Of a stretch of 64,000 nt of DNA, positions 17,623 through 26,113 are shown in pieces. The stretch covers positions 38,800-102,799 of the forward strand of contig JAIQGK010000018.1 in assembly GCA_020072645.1 (NCBI GenBank), in the 5' to 3' direction. The DNA comes from Terriglobia bacterium. GTDB lineage: Bacteria > Acidobacteriota > Terriglobia > Terriglobales > Acidobacteriaceae. The stretch's first letter is position 1; the number at the start of each line of letters is the position of its first letter. The position numbers and the translations under genes were made by a program. The notes beneath the pieces were generated by a model. The model was not told the origin of the DNA. It did no database searches and saw only the letters and a list, made by a program, of their open reading frames with translations.

Positions 17623-17807
17623 CGCCGCAGATTTACGCTGAGCAACGCAGATCAGAATCACAGTTAAACTTGAAATTCATTTTCAATGCGGCAACTTCAA
17701 CGGTTGCCGCACTTGTTTCTGTAGCCACAAGTTGTGATCTATAAGGTCGCTAGACTCGCATCACTGCTTTTGAGCATCCAGAGTTGATCAGCGGTTATCA
17801 GCGGCGA
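17623..17807. repeat. inverted pair of 'gccgcagatttacgc' type repeats
   Basis: The left element (17623-17658) has the form cgccgcagatttacgctgag; the right element (17785-17807), tgatcagcggttatcagcgg, is its degenerate inverse. They bracket the intergenic region between the aminotransferase and the 2-hydroxyacid dehydrogenase and belong to the same general class of short-period repeats as at 20369, 29194, 35089 and 53616. Confidence 0.5.
17688..17717 (+). terminator. possible intrinsic terminator after the aminotransferase gene
   Basis: Stem GCGGCAAC / GTTGCCGC (17688-17695 and 17703-17710) with a 7-nt loop, followed by ACTTGTTTCTG. The T tract is interrupted, so efficiency is doubtful. Confidence 0.4.
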
Positions 17808-17818
17808 ATACTTTTCTC

Positions 17819-18949
17819 ATGTCCAAAACATTTCGCATCTATGCTACCTGTCATATCGGAGGCGCAGCGGAAAACCTGCTACGCGAGCGTGGCTATGACC
17901 TTGAGATTTTTCCCGGCCCGGAAGCACCGCCCAAAAACGTGATCCTGGAAAAAGTCGGCTCTGGCATCGACGGGCTGATCACCACGTTGCGCGATCCCAT
18001 CGATGCAGAAGTGTTTGAAGCTGGTAAAGGCACGCTGAAAGTGGTTTCGCAGGTCGCGGTCGGCTTTGACAATATCAATCGCGCTGAAGCCAACCGCTAC
18101 AAGGTCCCGTTCACCAATACGGCGGAAGTCCTCAATGACGCGACAGCTGAATTCACCTTCTTAATGATGGGAACACTGTCACGCCGCATGTGGGACAGCG
18201 AGAAGATGGTGCGCGACCAGAAGTGGGGCGCGTGGCACCCGTTTCTTCCCTTCCTGGGAGACGAAATTTCCGGCAAGACGATTGCCGTGATCGGCACCGG
18301 ACGCATTGGCCTGGCGCTGATCAAAAAATGCATTGGCTTTGATATGAACGTGCTTTGCTACGATCCGGTTTATCAAAATCATCTTTTCGCTGCACACGTG
18401 CAGCAGGTGATGGACCTGCGGGCAAAGCTCGGGATGGTAAAGGAAAAGAATTGGATCAAATACGTAAACCTGGAAGAAGCGCTGTCAGAAGCTGATTATG
18501 TGAGCCTGCACGTGCCTCTTGTGCGTGACGGAAAGTCACCCACCTACCACCTGATCAATGAGCGCACGCTGAAGCTCATGCGCAAGGATGCCTACCTGAT
18601 CAATGCCGCGCGCGGCCCGGTGGTTGACGAAAAAGCATTGGCCAAAGCGCTTAAAGAACGCTGGATCGCCGGAGCTGCTCTGGACGTATTCGGAAAAGAG
18701 CCGCTGCCGGCAGACTCGCCGCTGCTCGATCCCCAGATTGAAGATCGCTGCCGGCTGTTTCACCACTTTGCCAGCGCCGGTCGGATTACGCGGCTCTCCA
18801 CCGATCCGGGAAAAGGTATGGCTGGACGCTGCATTCAAGGGCTGCTCGACGTGCTGGAAGGAAATTACGGCGGCGACAAAACGCTGATGCCGTACGTGGT
18901 GAACAAAGAAGCGTGGACAGGATCGGGCGCGGACGGTGAAGGGATTTAA
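17819..18949 (+). CDS. D-isomer-specific 2-hydroxyacid dehydrogenase
   Basis: A 376-residue NAD-dependent oxidoreductase of the D-2-hydroxyacid dehydrogenase family (glyoxylate/hydroxypyruvate reductase-like). The Rossmann motif is TIAVIGTGRIGLALIKK near residue 155; the catalytic Arg is in LINAARGPVVDE, the Glu in ALDVFGKEPLP, and the His in FHHFASAGRITRL, where many relatives have TPH. An insertion of about 25 residues (QQVMDLRAKLGMVKEKNWIK) after the cofactor site makes it longer than the usual 320. Substrate uncertain. No Shine-Dalgarno sequence is obvious before the ATG. Confidence 0.85.
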   Translation: MSKTFRIYATCHIGGAAENLLRERGYDLEIFPGPEAPPKNVILEKVGSGIDGLITTLRDPIDAEVFEAGKGTLKVVSQVAVGFDNINRAEANRYKVPFTNTAEVLNDATAEFTFLMMGTLSRRMWDSEKMVRDQKWGAWHPFLPFLGDEISGKTIAVIGTGRIGLALIKKCIGFDMNVLCYDPVYQNHLFAAHVQQVMDLRAKLGMVKEKNWIKYVNLEEALSEADYVSLHVPLVRDGKSPTYHLINERTLKLMRKDAYLINAARGPVVDEKALAKALKERWIAGAALDVFGKEPLPADSPLLDPQIEDRCRLFHHFASAGRITRLSTDPGKGMAGRCIQGLLDVLEGNYGGDKTLMPYVVNKEAWTGSGADGEGI

Positions 18950-18970
18950 AACGCGATTCATCATCACAAA

Positions 18971-18997
18971 ATTAAAGGACGGCATTTCTGCCGTCCT
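18971..18997 (-). terminator. intrinsic terminator of the BON-domain gene
   Basis: Perfect 9-bp stem AGGACGGCA / TGCCGTCCT (18976-18984, 18989-18997) with TTTC loop; on the minus strand it is followed by TTTAATTTTG. It lies between convergent genes and could work for both. Confidence 0.7.
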
Positions 18998-19018
18998 CAT
19001 CCAAATGGCTAACGCAAT

Positions 19019-19564
19019 TTAAGAAGATCTGCGCTTTGCGCCTTTCACATCCAGCTCATTCACAACCTGTTGGACGTTAGGAACGCTGGCGGCAAGTTTT
19101 TCCACCTGCTGGCGCTGTCCGGCTGTATCAACATCGCCTTTCAACGTGAGCACGCCATTCTTGGCGTCAAAGCGGATGTGCTGTTTTTCCAGTCGGTTCG
19201 CGATGATCACAGCCTTGAAGTCTTTTTCGATCGCGGAATCTATATTGGAATCGATTTTCTTTGCATCGCCTTCCACGCCGTCCGGACGAACGCCGATTTC
19301 ATTTGAAACCACAAACCCGCTGGCCGCGCTCTTGGCCACGTCTTCAGCCTTGTTTTTATCTTCCTGGGTCTTCACGTCGCCGCTGAGAGTGACAAGTTGT
19401 TTGTCATTGTTCGTGGCGACCTTTACATCTTTGTAGCCGGCATTTGCCAGGGCTTTAGAAACCTGGTCTTTCACGTCAGGTGTGTTGGCTTTATTGGATG
19501 TGCAGCCAATCGCCACACAAAGCAGAAATGCGGCAAGAGTTGCCATTAAGTTTTTCACGCGCAT
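19019..19564 (-). CDS. BON-domain lipoprotein
   Basis: A 181-residue lipoprotein with lipobox VAIGC (Cys21) after a short hydrophobic signal. Two BON domains follow: about residues 33-97 ([20 protein letters not shown] onward) and 105-175 (ending [13 protein letters not shown]). BON domains bind membranes or phospholipid and appear in OsmY-type envelope-stress proteins. The start is fixed by AGGAGG 10 nt before the ATG. Likely periplasmic, anchored to a membrane. Confidence 0.88.
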   Translation of the reverse strand: MRVKNLMATLAAFLLCVAIGCTSNKANTPDVKDQVSKALANAGYKDVKVATNNDKQLVTLSGDVKTQEDKNKAEDVAKSAASGFVVSNEIGVRPDGVEGDAKKIDSNIDSAIEKDFKAVIIANRLEKQHIRFDAKNGVLTLKGDVDTAGQRQQVEKLAASVPNVQQVVNELDVKGAKRRSS

Positions 19565-19658
19565 ACAGAGAGCCTCCTAGTCGGTTGAGTCGTCGGTTAG
19601 AACCCAGGGGAGGTTCTCTTGATTTGGATGCGGGCTGTGACTCAGAGGAGGGCTGCTG

Positions 19659-20357
19659 TCAGCGCGTAATGACCGGCGCGGTGATCATCGAGCGGAAAAT
19701 TTTTGCGCCGTCTGCCGAGCCAAGCAGAGATTCACTGCAGCGGTCGGGATGCGGCATCATGCCAAGAACGTTGCTTCCTTCATTGCAAATGCCGGCAATG
19801 TTATCGAGCGATCCGTTGGGATTGGCTTCCGCAGTGATCTCTCCTTCCGGAGTTGAATAGCGGAAGACGATGCGGTTCTGGCGCTTGAGCGCTTCGAGCG
19901 TCTGAGCGTCGCAATAGTAATTCCCTTCCATGTGGCCGATGGGAATCCTGAGCACCTCGCCTTTTTTGCACGCATTGGTGAACGGCGTTTCAGCATTTTC
20001 CACGCGCAGATCGACAAACTTGCAGACATATTTCAGTCCCGCATTACGCAAGAGAGCGCCGGGCAGAAGGCCCGCTTCACACAGGATTTGAAAGCCATTG
20101 CAGATGCCGATGACCAAACCGCCGGATGCGGCAAATTTTCGCACCTGGTCCATGATCGGCGCGAATTTGGCAATCGCTCCGGTGCGCAGGTAATCGCCAT
20201 AGGCAAAGCCGCCCGGCACAATGATGGCGTCACAATTTTCCAGGTCGTGCGAATCATGCCAGAGCATCGTCGCCTGCTGGCCGGTGGCGGCAATGGCCGC
20301 GTTGTAGCTATCCTGATCGCAATTGGAGCCGGGAAAGATGATGACGCCAAATTTCAT
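19659..20357 (-). CDS. purQ: phosphoribosylformylglycinamidine synthase, glutaminase subunit
   Basis: A 232-residue class I glutamine amidotransferase, supplying ammonia to PurL in the fourth step of purine synthesis. It begins [15 protein letters not shown], has the nucleophile Cys in [15 protein letters not shown], and the catalytic His-x-Glu region as [10 protein letters not shown] near the end. Length fits stand-alone PurQ (about 225-235), which works with PurS and small PurL (not in this window). A TAAAAT hexamer lies 6 nt before the ATG, and a repeat element begins immediately upstream. Confidence 0.93.
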   Translation of the reverse strand: MKFGVIIFPGSNCDQDSYNAAIAATGQQATMLWHDSHDLENCDAIIVPGGFAYGDYLRTGAIAKFAPIMDQVRKFAASGGLVIGICNGFQILCEAGLLPGALLRNAGLKYVCKFVDLRVENAETPFTNACKKGEVLRIPIGHMEGNYYCDAQTLEALKRQNRIVFRYSTPEGEITAEANPNGSLDNIAGICNEGSNVLGMMPHPDRCSESLLGSADGAKIFRSMITAPVITR

Positions 20358-20368
20358 AGTTTTATTTT

Positions 20369-20790
20369 AACCACAGAGGGCACAGAGAAACACAGAGAAT
20401 TTGATGAGATTGGTCCTGGTTATCCCCTAACTCCGTGTCCCTCTTACTGTTCGAAACCCTGCCCGCATTGGCTCGCGAACTCGAGCAACTGCTCATTGAA
20501 GCAAACGAGCCAGCTTTGTCAGCACAGGTACGTACGCTGACGATTGTTGATCGGTGCCGGTGTGGCGATGATTTTTGCGCGACGCTTTACACTGAACCAC
20601 GTCCTCAGGGATCCTACGGCCCCAATCATCGCAACGTAGAACTCAGCCCAGCCGACGGAATGATCATCCTTGATGTCGTTGGCGCCAAAATAGCGTGTGT
20701 CGAAGTTCTCTATCGCGACGAGATTCGAAAGGCCCTTCATGCTGCGCTTCCTTGAATGGCAACTCTGCGCTCCTCCGTGCCCTCTGTGGT
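20369..20790. repeat. inverted pair of 'accacagagggcac' repeats flanking a small gene
   Basis: The left arm (20369-20399) reads aaccacagagggcacagaga onward; the right arm (20762-20790) is its inverse with 4-5 mismatches over 29 nt. The pair encloses the 106-aa gene and about 360 bp, and ends directly before the AI-2E-like gene. Confidence 0.65.
20435..20755 (+). CDS. hypothetical protein (106 aa) enclosed by inverted repeats
   Basis: A 106-residue protein beginning at GTG. It has a CRCGDDFCATLY motif at residues 42-53, with three cysteines that could bind metal, and a C-terminal helix YRDEIRKALHAALP. No family recognised. Its stop is directly followed by ATG 20756 of the next frame, and it lies between the arms of an inverted repeat. 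Function unknown; coding is supported by length, the conserved-looking cysteine motif and lack of any competing frame. Confidence 0.6.
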   Translation: MSLLLFETLPALARELEQLLIEANEPALSAQVRTLTIVDRCRCGDDFCATLYTEPRPQGSYGPNHRNVELSPADGMIILDVVGAKIACVEVLYRDEIRKALHAALP

Positions 20791-20794
20791 AAAC

Positions 20795-21286
20795 ATGGTT
20801 ATGGATTGGCGCTCCCACGCACGCACCACCGGCTCGGCGCTCAAGAACTGGTTTATCGCCCAGTGCTATGACTCTCTGGCCGTAGCAGTTCTATGGCTGG
20901 TGGGCTTATGGATCATCGGCATTCCCTGGGCACCGCTGTGGGCCATTCTGGGCGGCGTGCTTCAGTTCATTCCGAACTTCGGCGTGATGCTCTCATTGAT
21001 CGGGCCGGCGCTGCTGGGAGCTTTGAATCATGATCATATGCGATTTTTCTATGTGCTGATTCTGTTCGCGGTGATCATGGTCACCGACGGTCTGTTCCTT
21101 CAGCCGTACCTGATGAAGCGCACCGCCAAAGTCCCGTTCTGGGCGGCGTTGATCGCGCCGATTATTTTGGGGATCATTATTCCCTTCTGGGGAGTGTTGC
21201 TGGCCCCGCCGCTGCTGGCGGTGGTCTATGCGTTTCGCAGGAAAGCTGAAACTCCGCCGGATCAGCGTCGGCTGGATGTTCGATAG
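20795..21286 (+). CDS. AI-2E/PerM-family-like membrane protein, half size
   Basis: About 163 residues with four hydrophobic segments. PLWAILGGVLQFIPNFGVML and the later MVTDGLFLQPYLMKRTAKVP, followed by PIILGIIIPFWGVLLAPPLL, match the C-terminal half of AI-2E family (YdiK/PerM) transporters, which are normally 340-370 residues. The N-terminal half is missing. The frame is open from 20756, but that stretch is the right arm of a repeat, so ATG 20795 (MVMDWRSHARTTG) is chosen. It could be a remnant of a full-length gene or a short family member. Confidence 0.6.
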   Translation: MVMDWRSHARTTGSALKNWFIAQCYDSLAVAVLWLVGLWIIGIPWAPLWAILGGVLQFIPNFGVMLSLIGPALLGALNHDHMRFFYVLILFAVIMVTDGLFLQPYLMKRTAKVPFWAALIAPIILGIIIPFWGVLLAPPLLAVVYAFRRKAETPPDQRRLDVR

Positions 21287-21465
21287 CCACGTCTGCGTTT
21301 AGGCGCGGGTGGCTCGGGCGGAAACAGGGCTTTGATAGTCAAAAATAACCAAAACAGGAGCCATACCAATGAAATAACCGACGGTTCCAGGTCCAAGGCG
21401 CGATCTGCATACTTATCCTCGTTAACGAACCTCCCAAAAGAACTGGCGAAAGCTACCGCGCTCAA
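21262..21465 (-). CDS. small putative membrane protein (67 aa)
   Basis: A 67-residue frame starting TTG, with one membrane helix (SLVWLLFWLFLTIKALF) and a basic tail ending KRRRGYRTSSRR. It overlaps the end of the 21422-21634 frame by 44 bp in another reading frame, and the last 25 bp of the AI-2E-like gene on the other strand. It may be the second half of one two-helix protein split by a frameshift in a T run. No Shine-Dalgarno sequence. Confidence 0.35.
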   Translation of the reverse strand: MSAVAFASSFGRFVNEDKYADRALDLEPSVISLVWLLFWLFLTIKALFPPEPPAPKRRRGYRTSSRR

Positions 21466-21634
21466 AAATCACAAAGAACACAACTATCATCAACAGGCTT
21501 ACTTTCTGTCCTACGCTGAAAACCGCCTTGCCTGACGCAATATTTCTATAGAACCTGCCTTCATTCAGGTTGGTGTCAGGAAACACGTTGCGTTGGCGAT
21601 TGATTACGTCTCGCTCCCATTCCTTGAGGCTCAT
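21422..21634 (-). CDS. small putative membrane protein (70 aa)
   Basis: A 70-residue frame with a charged N-terminal half (MSLKEWERDVINRQRNVFPD) and one membrane helix (KVSLLMIVVFFVIF). The C terminus after the helix (ERGSFRQFFWEVR) is short, and the overlapping 21262-21465 frame supplies a second helix. Either two overlapping genes or a +1 frameshifted single gene. Divergent from yebC. Confidence 0.4.
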   Translation of the reverse strand: MSLKEWERDVINRQRNVFPDTNLNEGRFYRNIASGKAVFSVGQKVSLLMIVVFFVIFERGSFRQFFWEVR

Positions 21635-21749
21635 GGCGCGAAATGATACAACAGCTCGTGCTATAATCTACCTTGTTTTCCTGCGCTTATGGCGCGTGCC
21701 GCCTCTCCTTGTTGGCTGCGTAAATCTTTGATTCTTTGAGGTTATCCAC

Positions 21750-22496
21750 ATGTCCGGCCACTCAAAATGGGCCACAATCAAGCATAAAAAGGGCGCGCTG
21801 GACGCGAAGCGCGGCAAGATCTTTACCCGTCTGATCAAGGAAATCACCATGGCCGCCAAGAGCGGCGGGGGCGACGTTGAAGGCAATCCGCGCCTGCGCA
21901 CGGCGGTTGCTGCCGCCAAGGCTGAGAACATGCCTGCAGACAACATCAAGAGGGCCATCCAGCGCGGCACCGGCGAACTTGAAGGCGTGAGCTATGAAGA
22001 AATCACCTTTGAGGGTTATGGTCCCGGCGGCGTGGCCCTGCTGGTGGAAGTCACCACCGACAATCGCAACCGCACGGTAAGCGAAATCCGCCATGCCTTT
22101 ACCAAGGGCGGCGGAAACATGGGTGAAGCCGGCTCCGTCTCGTGGATGTTCCAGAAAAAAGGCTCCATCGTGGTTTCCAAAGCCAAGTCCAAGGAAGATG
22201 ATCTAATGAACATCGTTCTTGAGCAGGGCGGCGATGACCTGAGCGACGATGGCGAGAACTGGGAAATCACCACTGCTCCCAATGCCTTTGAAACCGTCCT
22301 GGAAGCGGTAAAAAAATCCGGCGCTGAGATTGTGCATTCAGAAATCGGCATGATTCCGCAGACTTATATGAAGCTGGAAGGCGCTGCCGCCAACTCCATG
22401 ATCCGCCTGCTGGAAACGCTGGAAGATACCGACGACGTTCAGAACGTTTATTCAAATTTTGACGTTGACCAGAAGACGCTGGAAGAAGTCAGCTAA
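21750..22496 (+). CDS. yebC: YebC/PmpR-type regulator / TACO1-like translation factor
   Basis: A 248-residue protein with the hallmark start [20 protein letters not shown] and the conserved [20 protein letters not shown] near residue 85. YebC-family proteins are described as DNA-binding regulators and, more recently, as factors easing ribosome stalling at proline runs. Full length for the family. A TATAAT at 21662-21667 lies 80 bp upstream and could be its -10, leaving a long leader. ruvC/ruvA, frequent neighbours of yebC, are not present. Confidence 0.95.
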   Translation: MSGHSKWATIKHKKGALDAKRGKIFTRLIKEITMAAKSGGGDVEGNPRLRTAVAAAKAENMPADNIKRAIQRGTGELEGVSYEEITFEGYGPGGVALLVEVTTDNRNRTVSEIRHAFTKGGGNMGEAGSVSWMFQKKGSIVVSKAKSKEDDLMNIVLEQGGDDLSDDGENWEITTAPNAFETVLEAVKKSGAEIVHSEIGMIPQTYMKLEGAAANSMIRLLETLEDTDDVQNVYSNFDVDQKTLEEVS

Positions 22497-22558
22497 GCCA
22501 GCACATCAATTGACGTTGTTAAACAACCGCCGGAGAACTCACAAGGCGGTGGTTTACT

Positions 22559-22945
22559 TCACCAGATTCGTCGGACACTGTACGAATCAAACGCCACGTC
22601 ATTGCTAAGGATCGGAACGTTCTCCGCCTGGGCCTGGGCAATCAGCATACGATCAAACGGGTCTTTGTGCGGCCCCGGCAATAAGCCAGCGCGCACAGCG
22701 TGGTCGGTGGAAATAGGCAGACCTTCAAAACGTTCCCGGGCCATGTAGCCAGCAAAGTACGCCAGCAGATCGCCGGCGTCCGGTAGCTTTCCGATCCGGA
22801 ACTTTGTCGCGATCTCCCAGGCCGAAGCGGAGCTTACAAGGACAGTATTGGCTGCTCGTGCAAGGTGCTTCCTCGCCGATGCGGGCAGCGCGGGATCATC
22901 CGTCAGCCACCAGAGAAGCGCGTGCGTGTCAATGAGCAAGCGCAT
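22559..22945 (-). CDS. vapC: PIN-domain toxin (VapC family)
   Basis: A 128-residue PIN-domain ribonuclease. Acidic metal-binding residues are seen in LLIDTHALLWWL (Asp6), SASAWEIATK (Glu about 43), HKDPFDRMLIAQA and SNDVAFD. The THALLWW and KDPFDR blocks mark the VapC subgroup paired with Phd/YefM-type antitoxins. It cleaves RNA when its antitoxin is lost (family knowledge). The antitoxin gene ends 6 bp upstream on the same strand. Confidence 0.88.
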   Translation of the reverse strand: MRLLIDTHALLWWLTDDPALPASARKHLARAANTVLVSSASAWEIATKFRIGKLPDAGDLLAYFAGYMARERFEGLPISTDHAVRAGLLPGPHKDPFDRMLIAQAQAENVPILSNDVAFDSYSVRRIW

Positions 22946-22951
22946 TCGCAG

Positions 22952-23182
22952 CTATTCCCAGCGCGCCAGTTCTTCGTCTGCTAGCGGTTCAAAAAACTCC
23001 GGGCCAGCATGTAATTTGCCGCGCAACGCGCCCGGCTGACGACGACCTTTTACATCGGCTATGGGGACAAGGCGGACAACCGGCTCAGGGCCGCGTGCGA
23101 TCACAACCTCTTCCCCCTGGCACGCTTGTTCTATCAACTTCGAGAGGTTGGTTTTAGCTTCATGGATGGTAAAGGTCTTCAT
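22952..23182 (-). CDS. antitoxin of the Phd/YefM type, partner of VapC
   Basis: A 76-residue protein: MKTFTIHEAKTNLSKLIEQA is the Phd/YefM DNA-binding N terminus; residues 45-76 (LRGKLHAGPEFFEPLADEEL within) form the toxin-binding tail. First gene of the TA operon. Two palindromes immediately upstream (23187-23210) are the probable autoregulatory operator. Divergent from mutS. Confidence 0.87.
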   Translation of the reverse strand: MKTFTIHEAKTNLSKLIEQACQGEEVVIARGPEPVVRLVPIADVKGRRQPGALRGKLHAGPEFFEPLADEELARWE

Positions 23183-23186
23183 AATG

Positions 23187-23210
23187 ATTAGCTAATCTAT
23201 ATTAGCTAAT
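23187..23210. promoter_or_regulatory. tandem palindromic operator of the toxin-antitoxin operon
   Basis: Two exact copies of the 10-bp palindrome ATTAGCTAAT (23187-23196 and 23201-23210), centres 14 bp apart, 5 bp before the antitoxin ATG. This is the expected layout for conditional autorepression by a Phd/YefM-toxin complex. Confidence 0.65.
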
Positions 23211-23269
23211 TGGAGTAGCGGATTGCAAGAGGAATTTATAAAGACGTGCTCTCAAATCGTATTGCTTGG

Positions 23270-23299
23270 CCCCCACGTCTCTCCGCGTCTCCGGTGTGG
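23270..23299. repeat. dispersed 'ctccgcgtctccggtg' repeat upstream of mutS
   Basis: Inverse form of the element at 12518-12546 (ctctccgcgtctccggtg). It is in frame with mutS and would give an HVSPRLRCG stretch if an upstream start were used, which argues against that start. Confidence 0.5.
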
Positions 23300-23327
23300 A
23301 TTTTGCTCTTCCGTTCTAGAGACGCTC

Positions 23328-23333
23328 TATAAT
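23328..23333 (+). promoter_or_regulatory. possible -10 element of mutS
   Basis: TATAAT, 12 nt before ATG 23346, with TTGCTC at 23303-23308 (19-bp spacing) as a weak -35. Would produce an almost leaderless mRNA. Confidence 0.4.
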
Positions 23334-23345
23334 GCACTCACGCCG

Positions 23346-26096
23346 ATGACCGAGCCCTCCACTCCGTTGATGCGGCAATATGCCGCTATCAAAAAGCAGC
23401 ATCCCAACGCGCTGCTCTTTTTCCGTCTGGGAGATTTTTACGAACTGTTTTTTGAAGACGCGGTAGTGGCCGCGCGAGAGCTGCAAATCACGCTGACCTC
23501 GCGCAATAAAGAAAAAGACCACGCCATTCCCATGTGCGGTGTGCCTTATCATGCGGCGGAAAATTATCTTTCCAAGCTGCTGCGCAAGGGCTTTAAGGTT
23601 GCCATCTGTGAGCAGATGGAACTTCCCAGCGCGGCTACAAAACTGGTCCGTCGCGAGGTCACAAGGGTGCTTACGCCCGGGACGGCGATCGATTCCAGCG
23701 TAGGCTCGGAGGAAAACAACTTTCTTGCAGCATTGGCGCGGGCATCCGGCGCGGTGGGGCTGGCGGCACTGGATCTTTCCACCGGCGAATTTCGTGCCAC
23801 CGAATTTCGCGGCCCTGACGCAGAGCGCCGGATTGTGGAAGAGCTGCAGCAATTGCGTCCGCGGGAAGTTCTATATCCTTCCGGCCTGCCATTGTTTGAC
23901 CAGCCGCCCTTGAACAGCGAGAAAACGAACAGCGCGGAAACTCAGGCCGAGCCTAAAGATCAATCAGCTCAGGCGCAGACGAACCAGTCCGGCACAGGCG
24001 CGGCTTTGCAACAGACCGGCGGCGCCATGCGCTTTACTGAAACGCCGCTGGAAGACTGGGTCTTCAGCCCCGATTATGCCGTGCCTCTGCTGGAAAACAA
24101 GCTGGGCGTGCTGTCGCTTGAGGGCTTTGGCTTGCAGGGTCGTCCGGCGGCGGCCACGGCGGCGGGAGCAATTCTGCATTATGTCCGCTCCACGCAGCGC
24201 GGAACGCTGGAGCACGTGGACCGCATCGGTTTTTATGATCGCCAGGAATATCTGGTGCTCGACGCCGTTACCGTCCGCAATCTCGAGCTAGTCGAGCCAC
24301 TGTTTGCCAACACCAGCAGCGAGGTAACTCTGTTCCGCGCGCTCGACGCCACACTCACGCCCATGGGCAAGCGCCTGCTGCGGTCATGGATGCTGCGGCC
24401 TTCGATTGACATTAACGAAATCAATCGCCGCCTCGACGCCGTAGAGGCGGGCGTAAAGGAATTCGTGGCTCGTGAAGAGCTGCGGCGTGCGCTGGAAGGC
24501 GTCCTGGATATCGAGCGGTTGCTGAGCCGTGTGACGCTTGAGACGGCCAACCCGCGCGACGTTCTGGCGCTCTGTGCCAGCCTCAATCGTATTCCAAGAA
24601 TCAAGGTAGCGTTGAACAGATTGGCCGCGACTCGCTTGACAGAATTAAATAATCTGCTGGACGAAATGTCTGACCTGCGCGAACGAATTGAAAAAACTGT
24701 GGTCGCCGAGCCGCCGCTTACGCTGGCGGATGGCGGCGTGATCCAGCCTGAGGTCGATAAAGAGTTAGACGACTTGCGCAACCTCAGCCGCAACTCCAAA
24801 CAGTACATCGCGCAAATTGAAGAGCGTGAGCGCAAACGGACCGGCATCAACTCGCTCAAGGTCAAGTTTAATTCTGTTTTCGGTTATTACATAGAAATCA
24901 GCAAGGCCAACCTGCATCACACACCGCAGGATTATGAGCGCAAACAGACGCTGGTGAACGCCGAGCGCTTCACCACGCCGGAATTGAAAGAGTACGAAGC
25001 CAAGGTACTCGATGCGCAGGAGAAGATTGTCGAGATCGAGCGCAGATTATTCATCGAACTACGCACGGCAATTGCCGCCGAGGCGCGGCGTATACGGCAG
25101 ACGTCACTGGCGCTGGCTGAGGTAGATGTGCTGGGATCAATGGCGTTCATCGCACAAAACCGGGGCTATTGCCGCCCGCAGTTTTCAGCCACGCCCGCAG
25201 AAAAGCGCGTAGAGAATCCCTCTACGGAAGCCGACGAACTGGAAATCATTGGCGGCCGCCATCCTGTGCTGGAACAGCTTGAGCTAACCGGCAGCAATGA
25301 CCGTTTTGTACCGAATGATCTTTATCTCAACTCCAGCAGCCACAGCATTCTGCTGATCACCGGCCCCAACATGGGCGGTAAATCAACGTATCTGAGGCAA
25401 ACAGCGCTCGCCGTGTTGATGGCGCAGATGGGCGGATTTGTTCCGGCGCGCTCGGCTCGGCTGCCTGTGATTGACCGAATCTTTACTCGCATTGGCGCAG
25501 GCGACAACCTGGCGCGTGGCCGCTCCACCTTCATGGTGGAAATGACCGAGACGGCTGCCATCCTGAACACCGCCACGCCGCGTTCACTGATTCTGCTCGA
25601 TGAGATTGGCCGCGGGACATCCACTTATGACGGTCTCGCCATCGCCTGGGCCGTGGTTGAGTACATACATGCGACCAGCCGCGCCAAGACGCTCTTTGCC
25701 ACGCACTATCACGAACTGACGGAGCTTGAACGCCTTGAAGGCGTAAAGAACTTCCATGTTTCAGTGAAGGAAAATGCGGGCGGGATTGTCTTCCTGCGCA
25801 AAGTGGAACCCGGGGCGGCAGATCGCAGCTATGGCATCGAAGTTGGCAAGCTGGCGGGCCTGCCGCCTGAAGTTGTTGTGCGCGCCCGCGAAGTGCTGCA
25901 TGAACATGAAAACGCCGAGCATGAGACCACGGCGCATCTCTCTCCCGGCGCGCGGGAGCCTGAACCGCAAATACAGTTGACGATGTTCACGCCGCTCTCG
26001 CAGAAAATTGTGGACCGGCTGCGCGAGGCCGACCTGAATAATCTCACGCCGCTTGAGGCACTCAACCTGCTGCATGAACTGAAGAAGCAGATCTAG
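23346..26096 (+). CDS. mutS: DNA mismatch repair ATPase MutS
   Basis: Mismatch-recognition protein. Start ATG 23346 gives 916 residues, beginning [20 protein letters not shown]; the mismatch-reading motif [15 protein letters not shown] is at about residues 24-38. The Walker A box [13 protein letters not shown] is near residue 675 and [12 protein letters not shown] (Walker B/signature) follows. A low-complexity Gln/Thr/Ser-rich insert lies between domains I/II and the core (around residues 190-225), and a short insert ([14 protein letters not shown]) with a hairpin-like DNA sequence precedes the ATPase domain. Longer than E. coli MutS (853). Open frame upstream to 23223 is repeat-derived. Confidence 0.96.
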   Translation: MTEPSTPLMRQYAAIKKQHPNALLFFRLGDFYELFFEDAVVAARELQITLTSRNKEKDHAIPMCGVPYHAAENYLSKLLRKGFKVAICEQMELPSAATKLVRREVTRVLTPGTAIDSSVGSEENNFLAALARASGAVGLAALDLSTGEFRATEFRGPDAERRIVEELQQLRPREVLYPSGLPLFDQPPLNSEKTNSAETQAEPKDQSAQAQTNQSGTGAALQQTGGAMRFTETPLEDWVFSPDYAVPLLENKLGVLSLEGFGLQGRPAAATAAGAILHYVRSTQRGTLEHVDRIGFYDRQEYLVLDAVTVRNLELVEPLFANTSSEVTLFRALDATLTPMGKRLLRSWMLRPSIDINEINRRLDAVEAGVKEFVAREELRRALEGVLDIERLLSRVTLETANPRDVLALCASLNRIPRIKVALNRLAATRLTELNNLLDEMSDLRERIEKTVVAEPPLTLADGGVIQPEVDKELDDLRNLSRNSKQYIAQIEERERKRTGINSLKVKFNSVFGYYIEISKANLHHTPQDYERKQTLVNAERFTTPELKEYEAKVLDAQEKIVEIERRLFIELRTAIAAEARRIRQTSLALAEVDVLGSMAFIAQNRGYCRPQFSATPAEKRVENPSTEADELEIIGGRHPVLEQLELTGSNDRFVPNDLYLNSSSHSILLITGPNMGGKSTYLRQTALAVLMAQMGGFVPARSARLPVIDRIFTRIGAGDNLARGRSTFMVEMTETAAILNTATPRSLILLDEIGRGTSTYDGLAIAWAVVEYIHATSRAKTLFATHYHELTELERLEGVKNFHVSVKENAGGIVFLRKVEPGAADRSYGIEVGKLAGLPPEVVVRAREVLHEHENAEHETTAHLSPGAREPEPQIQLTMFTPLSQKIVDRLREADLNNLTPLEALNLLHELKKQI

Positions 26097-26113
26097 CGCA
26101 CCGAACATCGATC

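Noticed and set aside
21640..21750. tRNA or structured RNA upstream of yebC
   Set aside because: No cloverleaf with acceptor stem and TTCRA loop could be drawn; only a short GCGC-type stem.
22523..22550. Terminator between yebC and vapC
   Set aside because: Only a 6-bp stem (ACCGCC/GGCGGT) with a 13-nt loop and no T run.
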